Positions 1-8,554 of a stretch of 39,032 nucleotides of DNA are shown here, in pieces. The position numbers and the translations under genes are program-made. Under the pieces are notes generated by a model that did not search any database, was not told the DNA's origin, and saw nothing but the letters and a program-made list of their open reading frames with translations. Position 1 is the stretch's first letter. Every line of letters starts with the position of its first letter. This stretch comes from Acidimangrovimonas sediminis (GTDB taxonomy: Bacteria > Pseudomonadota > Alphaproteobacteria > Rhodobacterales > Rhodobacteraceae), in assembly GCF_002871005.1 (NCBI RefSeq), contig NZ_PHSN01000029.1:1-39032 (forward strand), written 5' to 3'.

Positions 1-10
1 CACGCCCCGA

Positions 11-172
11 TTACAGAAGGCACTCGTCCCTGAGGCGGCCATTGAAGCTCTCGACAAAGCCGTTCTGCATCGGTTTCCCCGGCGCGATGTAGTGCCATTC
101 GACCCGGCGCTCCTCCTGCCATTTGAGGATGGCGTTCGAGGTCAGCTCCGTGCCGTTGTCGCTGACCACCAT
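11..172 (-). pseudogene. 3' fragment of an IS3-family transposase (orfB)
   Basis: Read on the minus strand, this stretch encodes the end of an integrase-fold DDE transposase: [11 protein letters not shown] carries the second catalytic Asp, and [20 protein letters not shown] carries the catalytic Glu. This pattern is typical of IS3-family OrfB proteins. Immediately after DECLL there is a stop, where related transposases normally continue for 30-50 residues. Upstream (higher coordinates) the similarity ends abruptly near 172. The piece is therefore truncated at both ends and cannot act alone. No terminal inverted repeat is recognisable, so the element boundaries are lost. Confidence 0.8.
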
Positions 173-322
173 GCATGGATACCGCTGGCGCTAATGTCGC
201 CTGTAACGACTGGGGTGGCGCCGTTCCACCAAGCCTCTGGACGCGAGTTACCAGGGGTGGGCGGCGTGCTCCGGGCGCTCTCCCGGCAGCAGGTATCCTG
301 AGATCATGGGAGGTAAGGCACT

Positions 323-763
323 ATGGCAAAGCTGACCCTCGACCCTGCGGAACTTCGGGCCGTCGCGCTCAAGGCGGTCACCCGCATCTTCGCGACCTGG
401 AGACTGTCGGATGACGAGGCTGCAGCCCTCCGCCCGATCCGGTCTTCGCCTACCACGAGGTGCTCCGGCGGCTTGAGGAGCTTCTCGGGGATCCGCACTT
501 CGTCGATCGGGCCCACGAGCATCTCGCCGCCCTGATCCACCGGATCAGGCTCAGGCCAGACCCCACAGCGCAGGACGGCATGGCTGCCGAGATCCAATGG
601 GATCTCGGCAGTTTGCTTTGCGCAGGAGGCTACGCAACCACATGGGCCAAGCGCTTGGCCTGCAATCCGCAACTGACGGTATGGTCAGGGGGCAGCGCCC
701 CCGCCGCCGATCTTTCCGCCCCGGACCGCCCGCCCGGTCAGCGCACCCGATCAGAGCACCCGG
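323..763 (+). pseudogene. Antitoxin-like remnant (DUF2384-like N-terminus) followed by an unrecognised frame-shifted piece
   Basis: An ATG at 323, preceded by GGGAGG at 309-314, opens a frame whose first 33 residues include AVTRIFATWRLSDDEAAAL. This resembles the helix that starts the MbcA/ParS/Xre (DUF2384) antitoxin domain. After about residue 35 the reading becomes low-quality and stops at 535. A different frame (from about 415) gives a more protein-like sequence containing DPVFAYHEVLRRLEELLGDP and AEIQWDLGSLL, which I do not recognise. The simplest view is a frameshifted or recombined gene remnant. The tail (688-702) contains a perfect GGGGGC-AGC-GCCCCC hairpin. No partner toxin gene is visible. 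Confidence in the family assignment is low. Confidence 0.35.
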
Positions 764-1258
764 TCAGCGCACCCCGCGTTCTCCCCTTGCCGCCGCCTCG
801 ATCGCGGCCACGTCGATCTTGCCCATGGTCATCATCGCGGCAAAGGCGCGGGCGGCCACTTCGCCGCCTGCCGCCAGGGCGCGGGTCAGCACCCGGGGCG
901 TGATCTGCCACGACACGCCCCAGCGGTCCTTGCACCATCCGCAGGCGCTCTCCGCGCCGCCATTTCCCACGATGGCGTTCCAGTAGCGGTCGGTCTCGGC
1001 CTGGTCGTCGGTCGCAATCTGGAACGAGAACGCCTCGGTCTGGTGGAACGCCGGGCCGCCGTTCAGCCCCAGGCAGGGCAGGCCCAGCACGGTGAACTGC
1101 ACCGTCAGCACCTCGCCCGCCTTGCCCGAGGGGTAGTCGGCCGGGGCGCGGTGCACCGCTTGAATGGCACTGTCGGGGAAGGTTTCGGCATAGAACCGGG
1201 CGGCGGCCTCGGCCTCGCGGTCGTACCACAGGCAGATCGTGTTCTTGGGGGTGTTCAT
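764..1258 (-). CDS. VOC-superfamily (PhnB/glyoxalase-like) protein
   Basis: A 164-residue protein of the vicinal-oxygen-chelate fold, of the type often labelled PhnB-like or '3-demethylubiquinone-9 3-methyltransferase domain'. The N-terminus (NTICLWYDREAEAAARFYAE) and the central FTVLGLPCLGLNGGPAFHQT and WCKDRWGVSWQITP segments are characteristic. Family members are small cytoplasmic metal-binding or substrate-binding proteins; the substrate cannot be inferred. I start it at the ATG at 1258 because GGGAGG lies six bases upstream, whereas an earlier in-frame Met at 1282 has no such site and would run into the recR end. It follows recR by 38 bases in the same direction and may be read through from the dnaX-ebfC-recR operon. 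Confidence 0.85.
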   Translation of the reverse strand: MNTPKNTICLWYDREAEAAARFYAETFPDSAIQAVHRAPADYPSGKAGEVLTVQFTVLGLPCLGLNGGPAFHQTEAFSFQIATDDQAETDRYWNAIVGNGGAESACGWCKDRWGVSWQITPRVLTRALAAGGEVAARAFAAMMTMGKIDVAAIEAAARGERGVR

Positions 1259-1296
1259 CGCGTGCCTCCCGGGATGCGGCACCCCGGGGGTGCCAG

Positions 1297-1896
1297 TCAG
1301 AACCGCTTGCGCGCCTTCAGCGCCGCGCCGATCGTGCCATCGTCGAGATAGTCGAGTTCGCCCCCGATCGGCACGCCCTGGGCAAGGCTGGTGACCTGCG
1401 CGCCGGTCGCCTCCAGCGCATCGGCAATATAATGCGCCGTGGTCTGGCCGTCGACGGTGGCGTTCAGCGCAAGGATGACCTCGGTCACGTTCTCCTCGGG
1501 GATGCGGGCCACCAGCTGGGGAATGCGCAGTTCCTCCGGCCCGACGGCATCGAGGGCCGAGAGCGTGCCGCCCAGCACGTGGTAGCGCCCCTTGAACGCC
1601 CCGCCGCGTTCCATCGCCCAGAGGTCCGAGACATCCTCGACCACGCAGATCTCGCCGGTCGCGCGGCGGTCCGAGGCGCAGATCGGGCAGAGCATGTCGG
1701 TGCCGATGTTGCCGCAGCGGGTGCAGTTCTGCACACTGCGCGCGACCTCGGCCATGGCGGTGGCAAGCGGGGTCATCAGCAGCTCCCGCTTGCCGATGAG
1801 ATGCAGCACCGCACGCCGGGCCGAGCGCGGCCCGAGACCCGGAAGCCGCGCCATCATCTCGATCAGCGCCTCGATCTGGGGGGGGATGTCGCCCAT
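1297..1896 (-). CDS. recR: Recombination mediator protein RecR
   Basis: A 199-residue RecR of normal family length. In order it shows a helix-hairpin-helix region ([17 protein letters not shown]), a four-cysteine zinc finger ([16 protein letters not shown]), a Toprim domain ([20 protein letters not shown]) and the C-terminal [20 protein letters not shown]. RecR works with RecF/RecO to load RecA at gaps and is cytoplasmic. It lies 10 bases after ebfC, the near-universal bacterial arrangement dnaX-ebfC-recR, so co-transcription is expected. Confidence 0.98.
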   Translation of the reverse strand: MGDIPPQIEALIEMMARLPGLGPRSARRAVLHLIGKRELLMTPLATAMAEVARSVQNCTRCGNIGTDMLCPICASDRRATGEICVVEDVSDLWAMERGGAFKGRYHVLGGTLSALDAVGPEELRIPQLVARIPEENVTEVILALNATVDGQTTAHYIADALEATGAQVTSLAQGVPIGGELDYLDDGTIGAALKARKRF

Positions 1897-1906
1897 TTGG
1901 CCGGGG

Positions 1907-2251
1907 TCAGAACGGCAGCTTGAAATCGGCGGGCAGGCCCATGTCGCCGGTCAGCCGCTGCATCTCGGCCTGGTACTTTTCCTGAGCCTTCTGCTGGGCA
2001 TCCTTGATCGCGGCAAGGATCAGGTCCTCGGCCACTTCCTTTTCCGAGGGCACAAAGATCGACGGGTCGATCTCGAGGCCGGTCAGCTCTCCCTTGGCGG
2101 TGGCCCGCGCGGTCACGAGGCCCGCACCGGATTCGCCGATCACCACCGTGGTTTCCATCTGGCGGTTCAGCTCTTCCATCTTGGCCTGCATCTCCTGCGC
2201 GGCCTTCATCATCTTGGTCATGTCGCCAAGACCGCCCATGCCCTTGAACAT
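1907..2251 (-). CDS. ebfC: YbaB/EbfC nucleoid-associated protein
   Basis: A 114-residue member of the YbaB/EbfC DNA-binding family. The N-terminus [19 protein letters not shown], a helical [15 protein letters not shown] segment, a strand-rich middle and the C-terminal alpha-helix are all present. Two ATGs lie close together at 2257 and 2251. The purine-rich GAGGGAG directly abuts the first but is six bases from the second, so I choose 2251. It sits between dnaX and recR in the conserved order. The 341-base gap to dnaX upstream suggests it may also have its own promoter. Confidence 0.95.
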   Translation of the reverse strand: MFKGMGGLGDMTKMMKAAQEMQAKMEELNRQMETTVVIGESGAGLVTARATAKGELTGLEIDPSIFVPSEKEVAEDLILAAIKDAQQKAQEKYQAEMQRLTGDMGLPADFKLPF

Positions 2252-2598
2252 CTGCATCTCCCTCTCGGTTTGAACTGGAAGATAAGGGGGCGCGCGCGGG
2301 GCCACAAGGCGGGGAGGCACGTCTGCAGGGGAGGATTTGGCGCGCGGCAACATCCGAGGTCCCTCATGGGTGCCGACCCGGCCCGGTACGCGGCAAAGCC
2401 GCAGGGCCAGCGCCGGCCCATCCCCGCCACGCCATAGGTGTCCCTGCGGCAAGACGTGCTGGAGCTTTGTCGCCCGCGTGCCACGCATCATTCGATGGAG
2501 GGGGTTGGCGGACATAAAGCGCTACCGTTCACAGGTTGCTTGCGCCACCCCACGGGCCGGTGCTTACCCTGCAATCGGTGTGTCAGAGGCGGGGCATC
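2252..2598. other. Intergenic gap between dnaX and ebfC, no gene seen
   Basis: About 345 bases without a convincing coding frame. In many bacteria the small signal recognition particle RNA is near dnaX, so I looked for its hallmark GGTCAGG-CCGGAAGG-AGCAGC on both strands and did not find it. The minus strand contains a GCAACCTGTGAACGG stretch that only loosely recalls part of that RNA. A possible stem is GGGCCGGCGCTGGCCC near 2405-2420. The gap probably holds the end of the dnaX transcript and a promoter for ebfC-recR. Confidence 0.4.
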
Positions 2599-4380
2599 CT
2601 AGCCGTCCTCGAACGGGTCCCATTCGTCCTCGACCTCGGGCAGGGCACTTTCGGCGGCGGCCTGCACCAGGACCTCGGGGGCGCGGATGTCGGTGATCTT
2701 CGCGCCCGGAAATGCGGCGAAGACCGCCTGCACCAGCGGGTTCTCGGCGCGCAGCTTCGCCTCTTCCTCGGCGCGCTTGGCGTCGCGGGTGTCGGCGATG
2801 GTGGGCTGGCCGCCCGAGGCGACGATCGAGACGCCCCAGCGCTGGTGGGTCCAGCCCTGCAACCGGCCGGCCAGTCGCGCGGCAAGGTCCTGTGGCGCGT
2901 TCGGTGCCGGTTCGAACTCGATCCGGCCGGGGGCGTAGCGGGCAAGGCGCAGGCCGGTCTCGACCTCGACCAGCAGTTTCACGTCGCGCATCGTGCGGAT
3001 CAGCTCCACCACGTGGTCGAAGCTGGGGAAGCGCGCGGCAAGGGCATCGGGAACCTCGGCCGGGGCAAGCTGCGCCGAGGGACCGCGGGTGGGGACCATC
3101 GACGGGCCGCGCATCGGCGCATGGACCATGCCGCCCGGACCTGGCCCGCCACCTGCCGGACGTGCCCCGCCGCCGCCACCACCACCGGGCCCTTCCGGCG
3201 GGCGGGGGGCGTTTTGCAACCGCCTGATCAGGTCTTCGGGCGAGGGGAGTTCCGCGACATGCGTCAACCGGATCACTGCCATCTCGGCGGCCATCATGGC
3301 GTTCGGGGCCTGCGCGACCTCTTCCAGTGCCTTCAGCAGCATCTGCCACATCCGGGTCAGCGCCCGCATCGGCAGGGCCGTGGCCATCTTCTGCCCGCGC
3401 GCGCGCTCATCGGGCGAGATGGTGGGATCCTCCGCCGCCTCGGGCGTGATCTTGATGACGCTCAGCCAATGGGTGATCTCGGCGAGGTCACGCAGCACCG
3501 CCATCGGGTCGGCGCCATCGGCATATTGCGACGACAGCTCCGACAGCGCGCCCGCCGCGTCGCCCTTCATCACCATGTCGAAGAGGTCGAGCACCCGGCC
3601 CCGGTCGGCGAGGCCCAGCATCGCGCGCACCTGTTCCGCCGTCGTCTCCCCGGCGCCATGGCTGATCGCCTGGTCCAGAAGCGAAGTCGCATCGCGTGCC
3701 GAGCCTTCGGCCGCGCGGGTGATCAGCGCCAGGGCATCCTCGGAGATCTGCGCCCCCTCGGCCCCCGCGATCTTTTTCAGAAGGCCGATCATCTGCTCGG
3801 GTTCGATCCGGCGCAGGTCGAACCGCTGGCAGCGCGAGAGCACCGTCACGGGCACCTTGCGGATCTCGGTCGTGGCGAAGATGAACTTCACATGGGCGGG
3901 CGGTTCCTCCAGCGTCTTGAGCAGCGCGTTGAACGCGCTGGTCGACAGCATGTGGACCTCGTCGATGATGTAGATCTTGTAGCGCGCGCTGGCGGCGCGG
4001 TAGTGGACGCTGTCGATGATCTCGCGGATGTCGCCGACACCGGTGCGCGAGGCGGCGTCCATCTCCATCACATCGACGTGACGCCCCTCCATGATCGCGC
4101 GGCACGGTTCACATTGACCGCAGGGTTCGGTCGTCGGCCCGCCGTTGCCGTCGGGTCCCACGCAGTTCAGCCCCTTGGCGATGATCCGCGCGGTGGTGGT
4201 TTTGCCCGTCCCGCGGATACCGGTCATGATGAAGGCCTGCGCGATGCGGTCCGCGGCAAAGGCGTTCTTGAGCGTGCGCACCATCGCGTCCTGGCCGACG
4301 AGATCGGCGAAGGTCTCCGGCCGGTACTTGCGGGCCAGAACCTGGTACTTCGGGGCGGTGCTGTCGGGGGTGTCGCTCAT
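2599..4380 (-). CDS. dnaX: DNA polymerase III subunit gamma/tau
   Basis: A 593-residue clamp-loader subunit. It has the DnaX signature ARKYRPETFADLVGQDAMVR, a Walker A motif GIRGTGKTTTARI, a zinc-binding cysteine cluster (CVGP...EPCGQCEPC), a Walker B IIDEVHMLS, sensor 1 region FATTEIRKVP and the SRC arginine-finger segment LSRCQRFDLRR. After the AAA+ and collar domains comes a Gly/Pro-rich linker (GPGGGGGGGARPAGGGPGPG) and a tau-type C-terminus ending in acidic EVEDEWDPFEDG. I see no A-rich slippage site like that of E. coli, so a gamma form made by frameshifting is not evident. The start at 4380 matches the family N-terminus. Confidence 0.98.
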   Translation of the reverse strand: MSDTPDSTAPKYQVLARKYRPETFADLVGQDAMVRTLKNAFAADRIAQAFIMTGIRGTGKTTTARIIAKGLNCVGPDGNGGPTTEPCGQCEPCRAIMEGRHVDVMEMDAASRTGVGDIREIIDSVHYRAASARYKIYIIDEVHMLSTSAFNALLKTLEEPPAHVKFIFATTEIRKVPVTVLSRCQRFDLRRIEPEQMIGLLKKIAGAEGAQISEDALALITRAAEGSARDATSLLDQAISHGAGETTAEQVRAMLGLADRGRVLDLFDMVMKGDAAGALSELSSQYADGADPMAVLRDLAEITHWLSVIKITPEAAEDPTISPDERARGQKMATALPMRALTRMWQMLLKALEEVAQAPNAMMAAEMAVIRLTHVAELPSPEDLIRRLQNAPRPPEGPGGGGGGGARPAGGGPGPGGMVHAPMRGPSMVPTRGPSAQLAPAEVPDALAARFPSFDHVVELIRTMRDVKLLVEVETGLRLARYAPGRIEFEPAPNAPQDLAARLAGRLQGWTHQRWGVSIVASGGQPTIADTRDAKRAEEEAKLRAENPLVQAVFAAFPGAKITDIRAPEVLVQAAAESALPEVEDEWDPFEDG

Positions 4381-4491
4381 GGGCGGGACGATGGGCCTCG
4401 GCTGGTCGGTCGCTGGAATCGGGTCGGGGGCAAGACTAGGGTGCGGCCGAAGCGACGTCCAGCGGGCGGGCGCGTTCGGGAAGGGAAACGG

Positions 4492-4983
4492 ATGGAATAC
4501 GAGATCGCCGAGATCGGGATGCTGTCGGGGCCGCGGCCCGGCGCGATCGGCATCGCCCCGGCGCCGGGGCTGGCCGGCGACTACAAGGGCGACCTTGCCG
4601 CGCTGCTGTCCTGGACGCCGGGCCTGGTGCTGAGCCTCGTGAGCGAGGCCGAGGCCGAGGCGGTGGGCGCGCGCCGGCTGGCTGCCGATCTGGGGCGCCG
4701 GGGGATCGCGTGGATGCGTTTCGCGATCGCCGATTTCAGCGCGCCCGACGCCATGAAACAGGAGGCCTGGCCGCCGCTCTCGGCCGAGCTGAGGGCGGCG
4801 ATCGGGCGTGGCGGGCGGCTTCTGGTGCATTGCCGGGCGGGCTGTGGCCGGTCGGGCATGGTGGTGCTGCGCCTGATGGTCGACGCGGGCGAGGCCCCGG
4901 GGCCTGCGCTGGCGCGGCTGCGCGCGGCACGGCCCTGCGCGGTCGAGACGGCGGCGCAGATGGCCTGGGCGGTCGAGGGCTGA
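4492..4983 (+). CDS. Dual-specificity / tyrosine phosphatase-like protein
   Basis: A 163-residue cytoplasmic protein with the cysteine-phosphatase P-loop HCRAGCGRSG (Cx5R) near residue 110. The upstream WMRFAIADFSAPD loop is in a position compatible with the general-acid Asp. This fits the compact dual-specificity/CDKN3-like phosphatases of alphaproteobacteria. The substrate is unknown. It is divergent from dnaX with a 111-base gap that must hold both promoters, and it is followed by a small cysteine protein gene 46 bases downstream. The ATG at 4492 follows AAGGGAAACGG, a reasonable ribosome binding site. Confidence 0.85.
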   Translation: MEYEIAEIGMLSGPRPGAIGIAPAPGLAGDYKGDLAALLSWTPGLVLSLVSEAEAEAVGARRLAADLGRRGIAWMRFAIADFSAPDAMKQEAWPPLSAELRAAIGRGGRLLVHCRAGCGRSGMVVLRLMVDAGEAPGPALARLRAARPCAVETAAQMAWAVEG

Positions 4984-5029
4984 ACCCGCCGTGACGAAAA
5001 TGTAAGAGACCGAGATAAGGGAAAGATCC

Positions 5030-5251
5030 ATGTTCCTCCTGCTGCCGATCTTCATTGTCCTGCTGTTCGTGGGAATGTGGTGGGTGCGCCGCAATTCCAC
5101 CCTGACCCGCAACTGCCGCTGGCGCCCGGCGATGGCGGCTGCGGCCCCCGAGGGGCAGGTGCATTTCCGTTGCGTCGCCTGCGGGGCCGAGACAGATTGC
5201 CCGAAGGGAAAGACCCCCAACGATTGCCTGCGCCTGCCCGGCGCCGCCTGA
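5030..5251 (+). CDS. Small membrane-anchored cysteine-rich protein
   Basis: A 73-residue protein of unknown function. Residues 2-19 are a single hydrophobic segment (FLLLPIFIVLLFVGMWWV) followed by RR, giving an N-terminal anchor with the rest inside the cell. The soluble part has four cysteines: NCRW, then CVAC, then DCPKG and DCLRL. The CVACG pair with later cysteines looks like a small zinc-ribbon-like unit, but this is inference. It begins 46 bases after the phosphatase gene and ends 34 bases before the DUF1989 gene, so it may belong to one transcript. The start is preceded by AAGGGAAAG. Confidence 0.75.
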   Translation: MFLLLPIFIVLLFVGMWWVRRNSTLTRNCRWRPAMAAAAPEGQVHFRCVACGAETDCPKGKTPNDCLRLPGAA

Positions 5252-5285
5252 GGGGCGCGCCGGCTGGCCCGAGACGGAACCACGG

Positions 5286-6146
5286 ATGAAGACAGCTTCC
5301 CCCGCCTATCCCGCCCCCGCCGACGCCGAGGCCCGCCGCGGCCTGAGCCCGGTAGTCTGCTACGATCCTGCGACGCTGCCTGCGCCGGATCTTGGCGCCT
5401 ACCGTGCCGCCCGCGCCGGCGCCCGCAAGACCGCCGAGGTGCTGGCCCCGCCACGCGACGCGGCCTGTTTCGAGGTCCCGGCGGGCAGCTTCTTCCGCAT
5501 CAGCTGCATCGACGGGCCGCAGGTGGGCGACCTCAACCTGTGGAACGCGGCCGACCTTGGCGAACGCTTCTATTCCGGCAAGACGCGGGCGCTCCACGGC
5601 ACTCACCTGTCGACGGGGGACAGGCTGTGGTCTTCCTTTCCGGCGATGCGGCCGATGGCCACGATCACCGACGACACGCTCGACTGGTACGGGATCGACG
5701 CTTTCGGCGGCTCGGTCCATGACGTGATCGGCACGCGCTGCGATCCCTACACCCACAATCTGCTGACGGGCGGGCAGTATCACCATTGCTGTCATTCCAA
5801 CCTGACCCGCGCGCTGGCCGATGCCCGGGGGCTGCCGCTGGCAGAGGCCGGGCGCCACGTGCACGACGTTCTCAACGTCTTCATGTGCACGGGGTTCACC
5901 CGTGATACCGGGCAGTATTTCATGAAGGCCTCACCCGTGCGCCCCGGCGATTACCTGGAATTCTTTGCCGAGATCGACCTTGTCGGCGCGCTCTCGGCCT
6001 GTCCGGGCGGCGATTGCGGGGATGAGCATTCCTCGGACGCCGCCGCCTGCCACCCGCTGAAGATCGAGGTCTTCACGCCCGAGGCCGCGCCCGCAGGCTG
6101 GGCGCCGCCCGCGCCGAACGGCTACGACGGTTCTCACGGGCGCTGA
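5286..6146 (+). CDS. DUF1989 (urea carboxylase-associated family) protein
   Basis: A 286-residue DUF1989 protein. The central region carries typical motifs: VPAGSFFRISCIDGPQVGDL, LWNAADLGERFYSGKTR, GTHLSTGDRLWSSFP, and a histidine/cysteine cluster GGQYHHCCHSNLTRAL followed by HVHDVLNVFMCTGFT. Relatives are encoded beside urea carboxylase or aminomethyltransferases, but no such partner is here, so a role in urea or amine metabolism is only by family association. The C-terminal third has a short Cys/Asp segment (CPGGDCGDEHSS) that is not always present. Probably cytoplasmic. Confidence 0.85.
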   Translation: MKTASPAYPAPADAEARRGLSPVVCYDPATLPAPDLGAYRAARAGARKTAEVLAPPRDAACFEVPAGSFFRISCIDGPQVGDLNLWNAADLGERFYSGKTRALHGTHLSTGDRLWSSFPAMRPMATITDDTLDWYGIDAFGGSVHDVIGTRCDPYTHNLLTGGQYHHCCHSNLTRALADARGLPLAEAGRHVHDVLNVFMCTGFTRDTGQYFMKASPVRPGDYLEFFAEIDLVGALSACPGGDCGDEHSSDAAACHPLKIEVFTPEAAPAGWAPPAPNGYDGSHGR

Positions 6147-6279
6147 GGGAAGGCCCCGGCGGGCAGCTTGGCGCCGGGGCACGCGCAAGCATGTCGCAAA
6201 CCGCCCTCGCGGTCGGAAACGTGCGCGCCGCGCGGATGCGGGGGCGTTATGGCCGGACGGTTCACTGGGGCCCCCGATC

Positions 6280-6831
6280 ATGCTTGCCATCCACGCCATT
6301 CCCGACGCCTTCACACCCGCCGAGTGCCGCCACATCGTCGACATCGCCCATGCCGAGGAGCCCGCGATCGCGGGCCTCGTGGGGCGGCGGCGCGATCACA
6401 ACATCCGCCGGGCCGAGATCGCCTGGCTGGATGAGCGCGAGGGCGCCGAATGGGTGATGGATCGGCTGATCCGGCTGGTGGCGCAGGCCAATCGCGACGT
6501 CTTCGGCTTCGACCTGACCGAGTTCGCCGAAAGCGCGCAGGTCGCGCGCTACGGGGCCGAGCGGCAGGGCCATTTCGGCTGGCATTCCGACATCGGCGAC
6601 GGGCAGGTGGCACGGCGGCGCAAGCTTACGCTGGTCGTGCAGCTTTCGGATCCGGGCGCCTACACGGGCGGCACGCTGGAGACATGGTCCGGGCATGAGC
6701 CGGTCGCGGCCGACCGGACGCAGGGCGCGGCGGTGCTGTTCCCGGGCTTCGTGCTGCACCGGGTCACGCCGGTCACCGAGGGACAGCGCTCGTCATTGAC
6801 CGTCTGGGCACACGGGCCGGAATTTCGATGA
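6280..6831 (+). CDS. 2-oxoglutarate/Fe(II)-dependent oxygenase (PKHD-type)
   Basis: A 183-residue protein with the double-stranded beta-helix iron site: HSD at residues 102-104 (GHFGWHSDIGD), a distal histidine in FVLHRVTPVTEGQR and a following Arg expected to bind 2-oxoglutarate. The GTLETW and GAAVLFPGFVLHRV blocks match bacterial PKHD-type/prolyl-4-hydroxylase-like enzymes. The substrate is unknown. It is cytoplasmic, with no signal peptide. There is a 133-base gap after the DUF1989 gene and a 53-base gap before the EamA transporter. Confidence 0.88.
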   Translation: MLAIHAIPDAFTPAECRHIVDIAHAEEPAIAGLVGRRRDHNIRRAEIAWLDEREGAEWVMDRLIRLVAQANRDVFGFDLTEFAESAQVARYGAERQGHFGWHSDIGDGQVARRRKLTLVVQLSDPGAYTGGTLETWSGHEPVAADRTQGAAVLFPGFVLHRVTPVTEGQRSSLTVWAHGPEFR

Positions 6832-6884
6832 CCGATCGGCGCTTGCCGCTTTCCCGGGACACGCCGGCGTGACATAGCGACGCG

Positions 6885-7799
6885 ATGATGAGCCCATGGA
6901 TCCTTGCCACGCTGGCCGCCGCGGCGGTGCAGACGGTGCGTTTCAGCCTGCAACGCCAGCTGAAGGGTGCCGGCCTGTCGACCGGCGGCGCCACCTTCTC
7001 GCGCTTCCTCTTCGGCTTTCCACTTGCCTGTCTCGCCGCCGCGGTCCTGATCGCGACGCAGGGAAAGGGCGGGGAGATCGCGCTGCCGAACGCGCGGTTC
7101 TGGGCCTTCGGCATCGCCGGCGGCATCGCCCAGATCGCCGCCACCTTCTGCACCGTCGCGCTGTTTTCCGAGCGCAGCTTTGCTGTGGGCATCGCCTTCA
7201 CCAAGACCGAAACGGTGCAGGTCGCGCTGTTTTCCACCCTGGTGCTGGGCGACCGGATCCCGCCCCTGGGCTACCTGGCCATCGTGATCGGCGTTGCGGG
7301 GGTGATCCTGCTTTCGCGTCCGCCGAAGCGGGCCGACGGCGGCAAGGTGACCGTCTTCAACCGCGCCACCCTTCTGGGACTGATCGCCGGTGCGTTGTTC
7401 GGCGCCTCGGCCATCGGATACCGCGGCGCGACCCTTGAGGTCGCAAGCACCGACCCGCTGATCCGCGCGGCGGTGGCGCTGGCCTGCGTCACCACCTTCC
7501 AGACCGTGGCCATGGCGCTCTGGCTGCGCTGGCGTGACCCGGGGGAGCTGACGCGGGTGCTGGGCGCGTGGCGTTCCACCGCGCTTGTCGGGCTGACCGG
7601 GGTCGCCGGCTCGTTTGGCTGGTTCACCGCCTTCACGCTGGAAAACGCGGCCTATGTGCGCAGCCTCGGGCAGATCGAGCTTCTGTTCAGCTTCGTCGTC
7701 TCGACCCTGATCTTCCGCGAGCGCAGCCACCCGCGCGAGGTTGCGGGGATGGCGGTCCTCGTGGTGTCGATCGTCATGATCGTCTGGATTTCGGCCTGA
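6885..7799 (+). CDS. EamA/DMT-family transporter
   Basis: A 304-residue integral membrane protein with about ten hydrophobic segments in two repeats, as in drug/metabolite (EamA) transporters. Each half ends with a pattern of this type: the first half closes with VALFSTLVLGDRIPPLGYLA, and the second with SFVVSTLIFRERSHPREVAG. The predicted substrate is a small metabolite; nothing in the neighbourhood narrows it. Two ATGs lie in a row at 6885 and 6888; either may be used. Confidence 0.88.
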   Translation: MMSPWILATLAAAAVQTVRFSLQRQLKGAGLSTGGATFSRFLFGFPLACLAAAVLIATQGKGGEIALPNARFWAFGIAGGIAQIAATFCTVALFSERSFAVGIAFTKTETVQVALFSTLVLGDRIPPLGYLAIVIGVAGVILLSRPPKRADGGKVTVFNRATLLGLIAGALFGASAIGYRGATLEVASTDPLIRAAVALACVTTFQTVAMALWLRWRDPGELTRVLGAWRSTALVGLTGVAGSFGWFTAFTLENAAYVRSLGQIELLFSFVVSTLIFRERSHPREVAGMAVLVVSIVMIVWISA

Positions 7800-7861
7800 T
7801 CCCGCCCTGAATCCGTGATCTCATGACCGGCGTCGAACCCGTACCCCGGGGGCGGCGCGCC

Positions 7862-8554
7862 TCACTCGATCCGGCGAAACAGGGATTCGGGGCCGGAATT
7901 GTCGAAGAACGGCACCGGGCCGACGACTCGGCCCCGACGGATCGCCTCGGACACCTCGGCAAGCACCACTTCGGTGATGAACGGCAGATCGAGGTGGCGC
8001 GCCTCGGCCAGGTCGATCCACTGCAGGTGCGACAGCTCGTCCGACGCGCGCGAGAAATCCTCGGCATCGCCCGCGACCGAGCCTGCATCGGCGAGAAAGA
8101 AGCGGGCGTCGAAGCGGCGCGGGCGGCCGCGCGGGGTGATCGCGCGGAACACGTAGGTCAGCCCCTCGGCCGAGGGGCAGAGCCCGGTCGCGGCGAAGTC
8201 CTGCCAGTCCGGGGCAGGGGTGCCGGGCCAGGCGCCGGGCACGCCCATCGGCAGGCCGGTCTCTTCCCACAATTCGCGGATCGCGGCGGCGGCCAGGGCC
8301 CGGGCGAGGTCGCCCGAATGGGGCGCCTCGGAGGCGTGGGCGGCAACGCGGCGGGCGCAGGCCTCGGGCAGGGGGCGGGCAAGGGGCACCTCGGCATCGC
8401 CGGGATCCACCGCCCCGCCCGGAAACACGAACTTGTTGGGCATGAACGCCGCCTTCGATCCGCGCTGCCCCATCAACACCTGCGGGCCGGATGCCCCCGC
8501 GCGCGACAGGATGATCGTGGCGGCATTGCGCAGGGCGGTCTTGTCTTCAGTCAT
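7862..8554 (-). CDS. Nudix hydrolase
   Basis: A 230-residue Nudix-fold hydrolase. The fold is visible from FVFPGGAVDPGD, then an insertion of about 40 residues, then the core of the Nudix box (AAIRELWEETGL). This widened box resembles the long-insert NUDT7/NUDT19-like group rather than MutT. Downstream are FDARFFLAD and LQWIDLAEA strands. Such enzymes cleave nucleoside diphosphates linked to another group; the substrate is not predictable. I start at 8554 (MTEDKTALRNAATIIL) because the longer frame up to 8683 adds 43 residues of non-protein-like sequence. Confidence 0.88.
   Translation of the reverse strand: MTEDKTALRNAATIILSRAGASGPQVLMGQRGSKAAFMPNKFVFPGGAVDPGDAEVPLARPLPEACARRVAAHASEAPHSGDLARALAAAAIRELWEETGLPMGVPGAWPGTPAPDWQDFAATGLCPSAEGLTYVFRAITPRGRPRRFDARFFLADAGSVAGDAEDFSRASDELSHLQWIDLAEARHLDLPFITEVVLAEVSEAIRRGRVVGPVPFFDNSGPESLFRRIE

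Noticed and set aside
2252-2598. Signal recognition particle RNA near dnaX
   Set aside because: The hallmark GGTCAGG-CCGGAAGG-AGCAGC segment is absent on both strands; only a loose partial resemblance exists.
2536-4491. Long open frame on the plus strand opposite dnaX
   Set aside because: It is a by-product of high GC content; the sequence is rich in Arg/His/Gly without domains, and dnaX on the other strand is unmistakable. Only the last part (from 4492) is a real gene.
6660-7730. Minus-strand open frame opposite the EamA gene
   Set aside because: No recognisable motif, and the composition is typical of antisense frames in GC-rich DNA.
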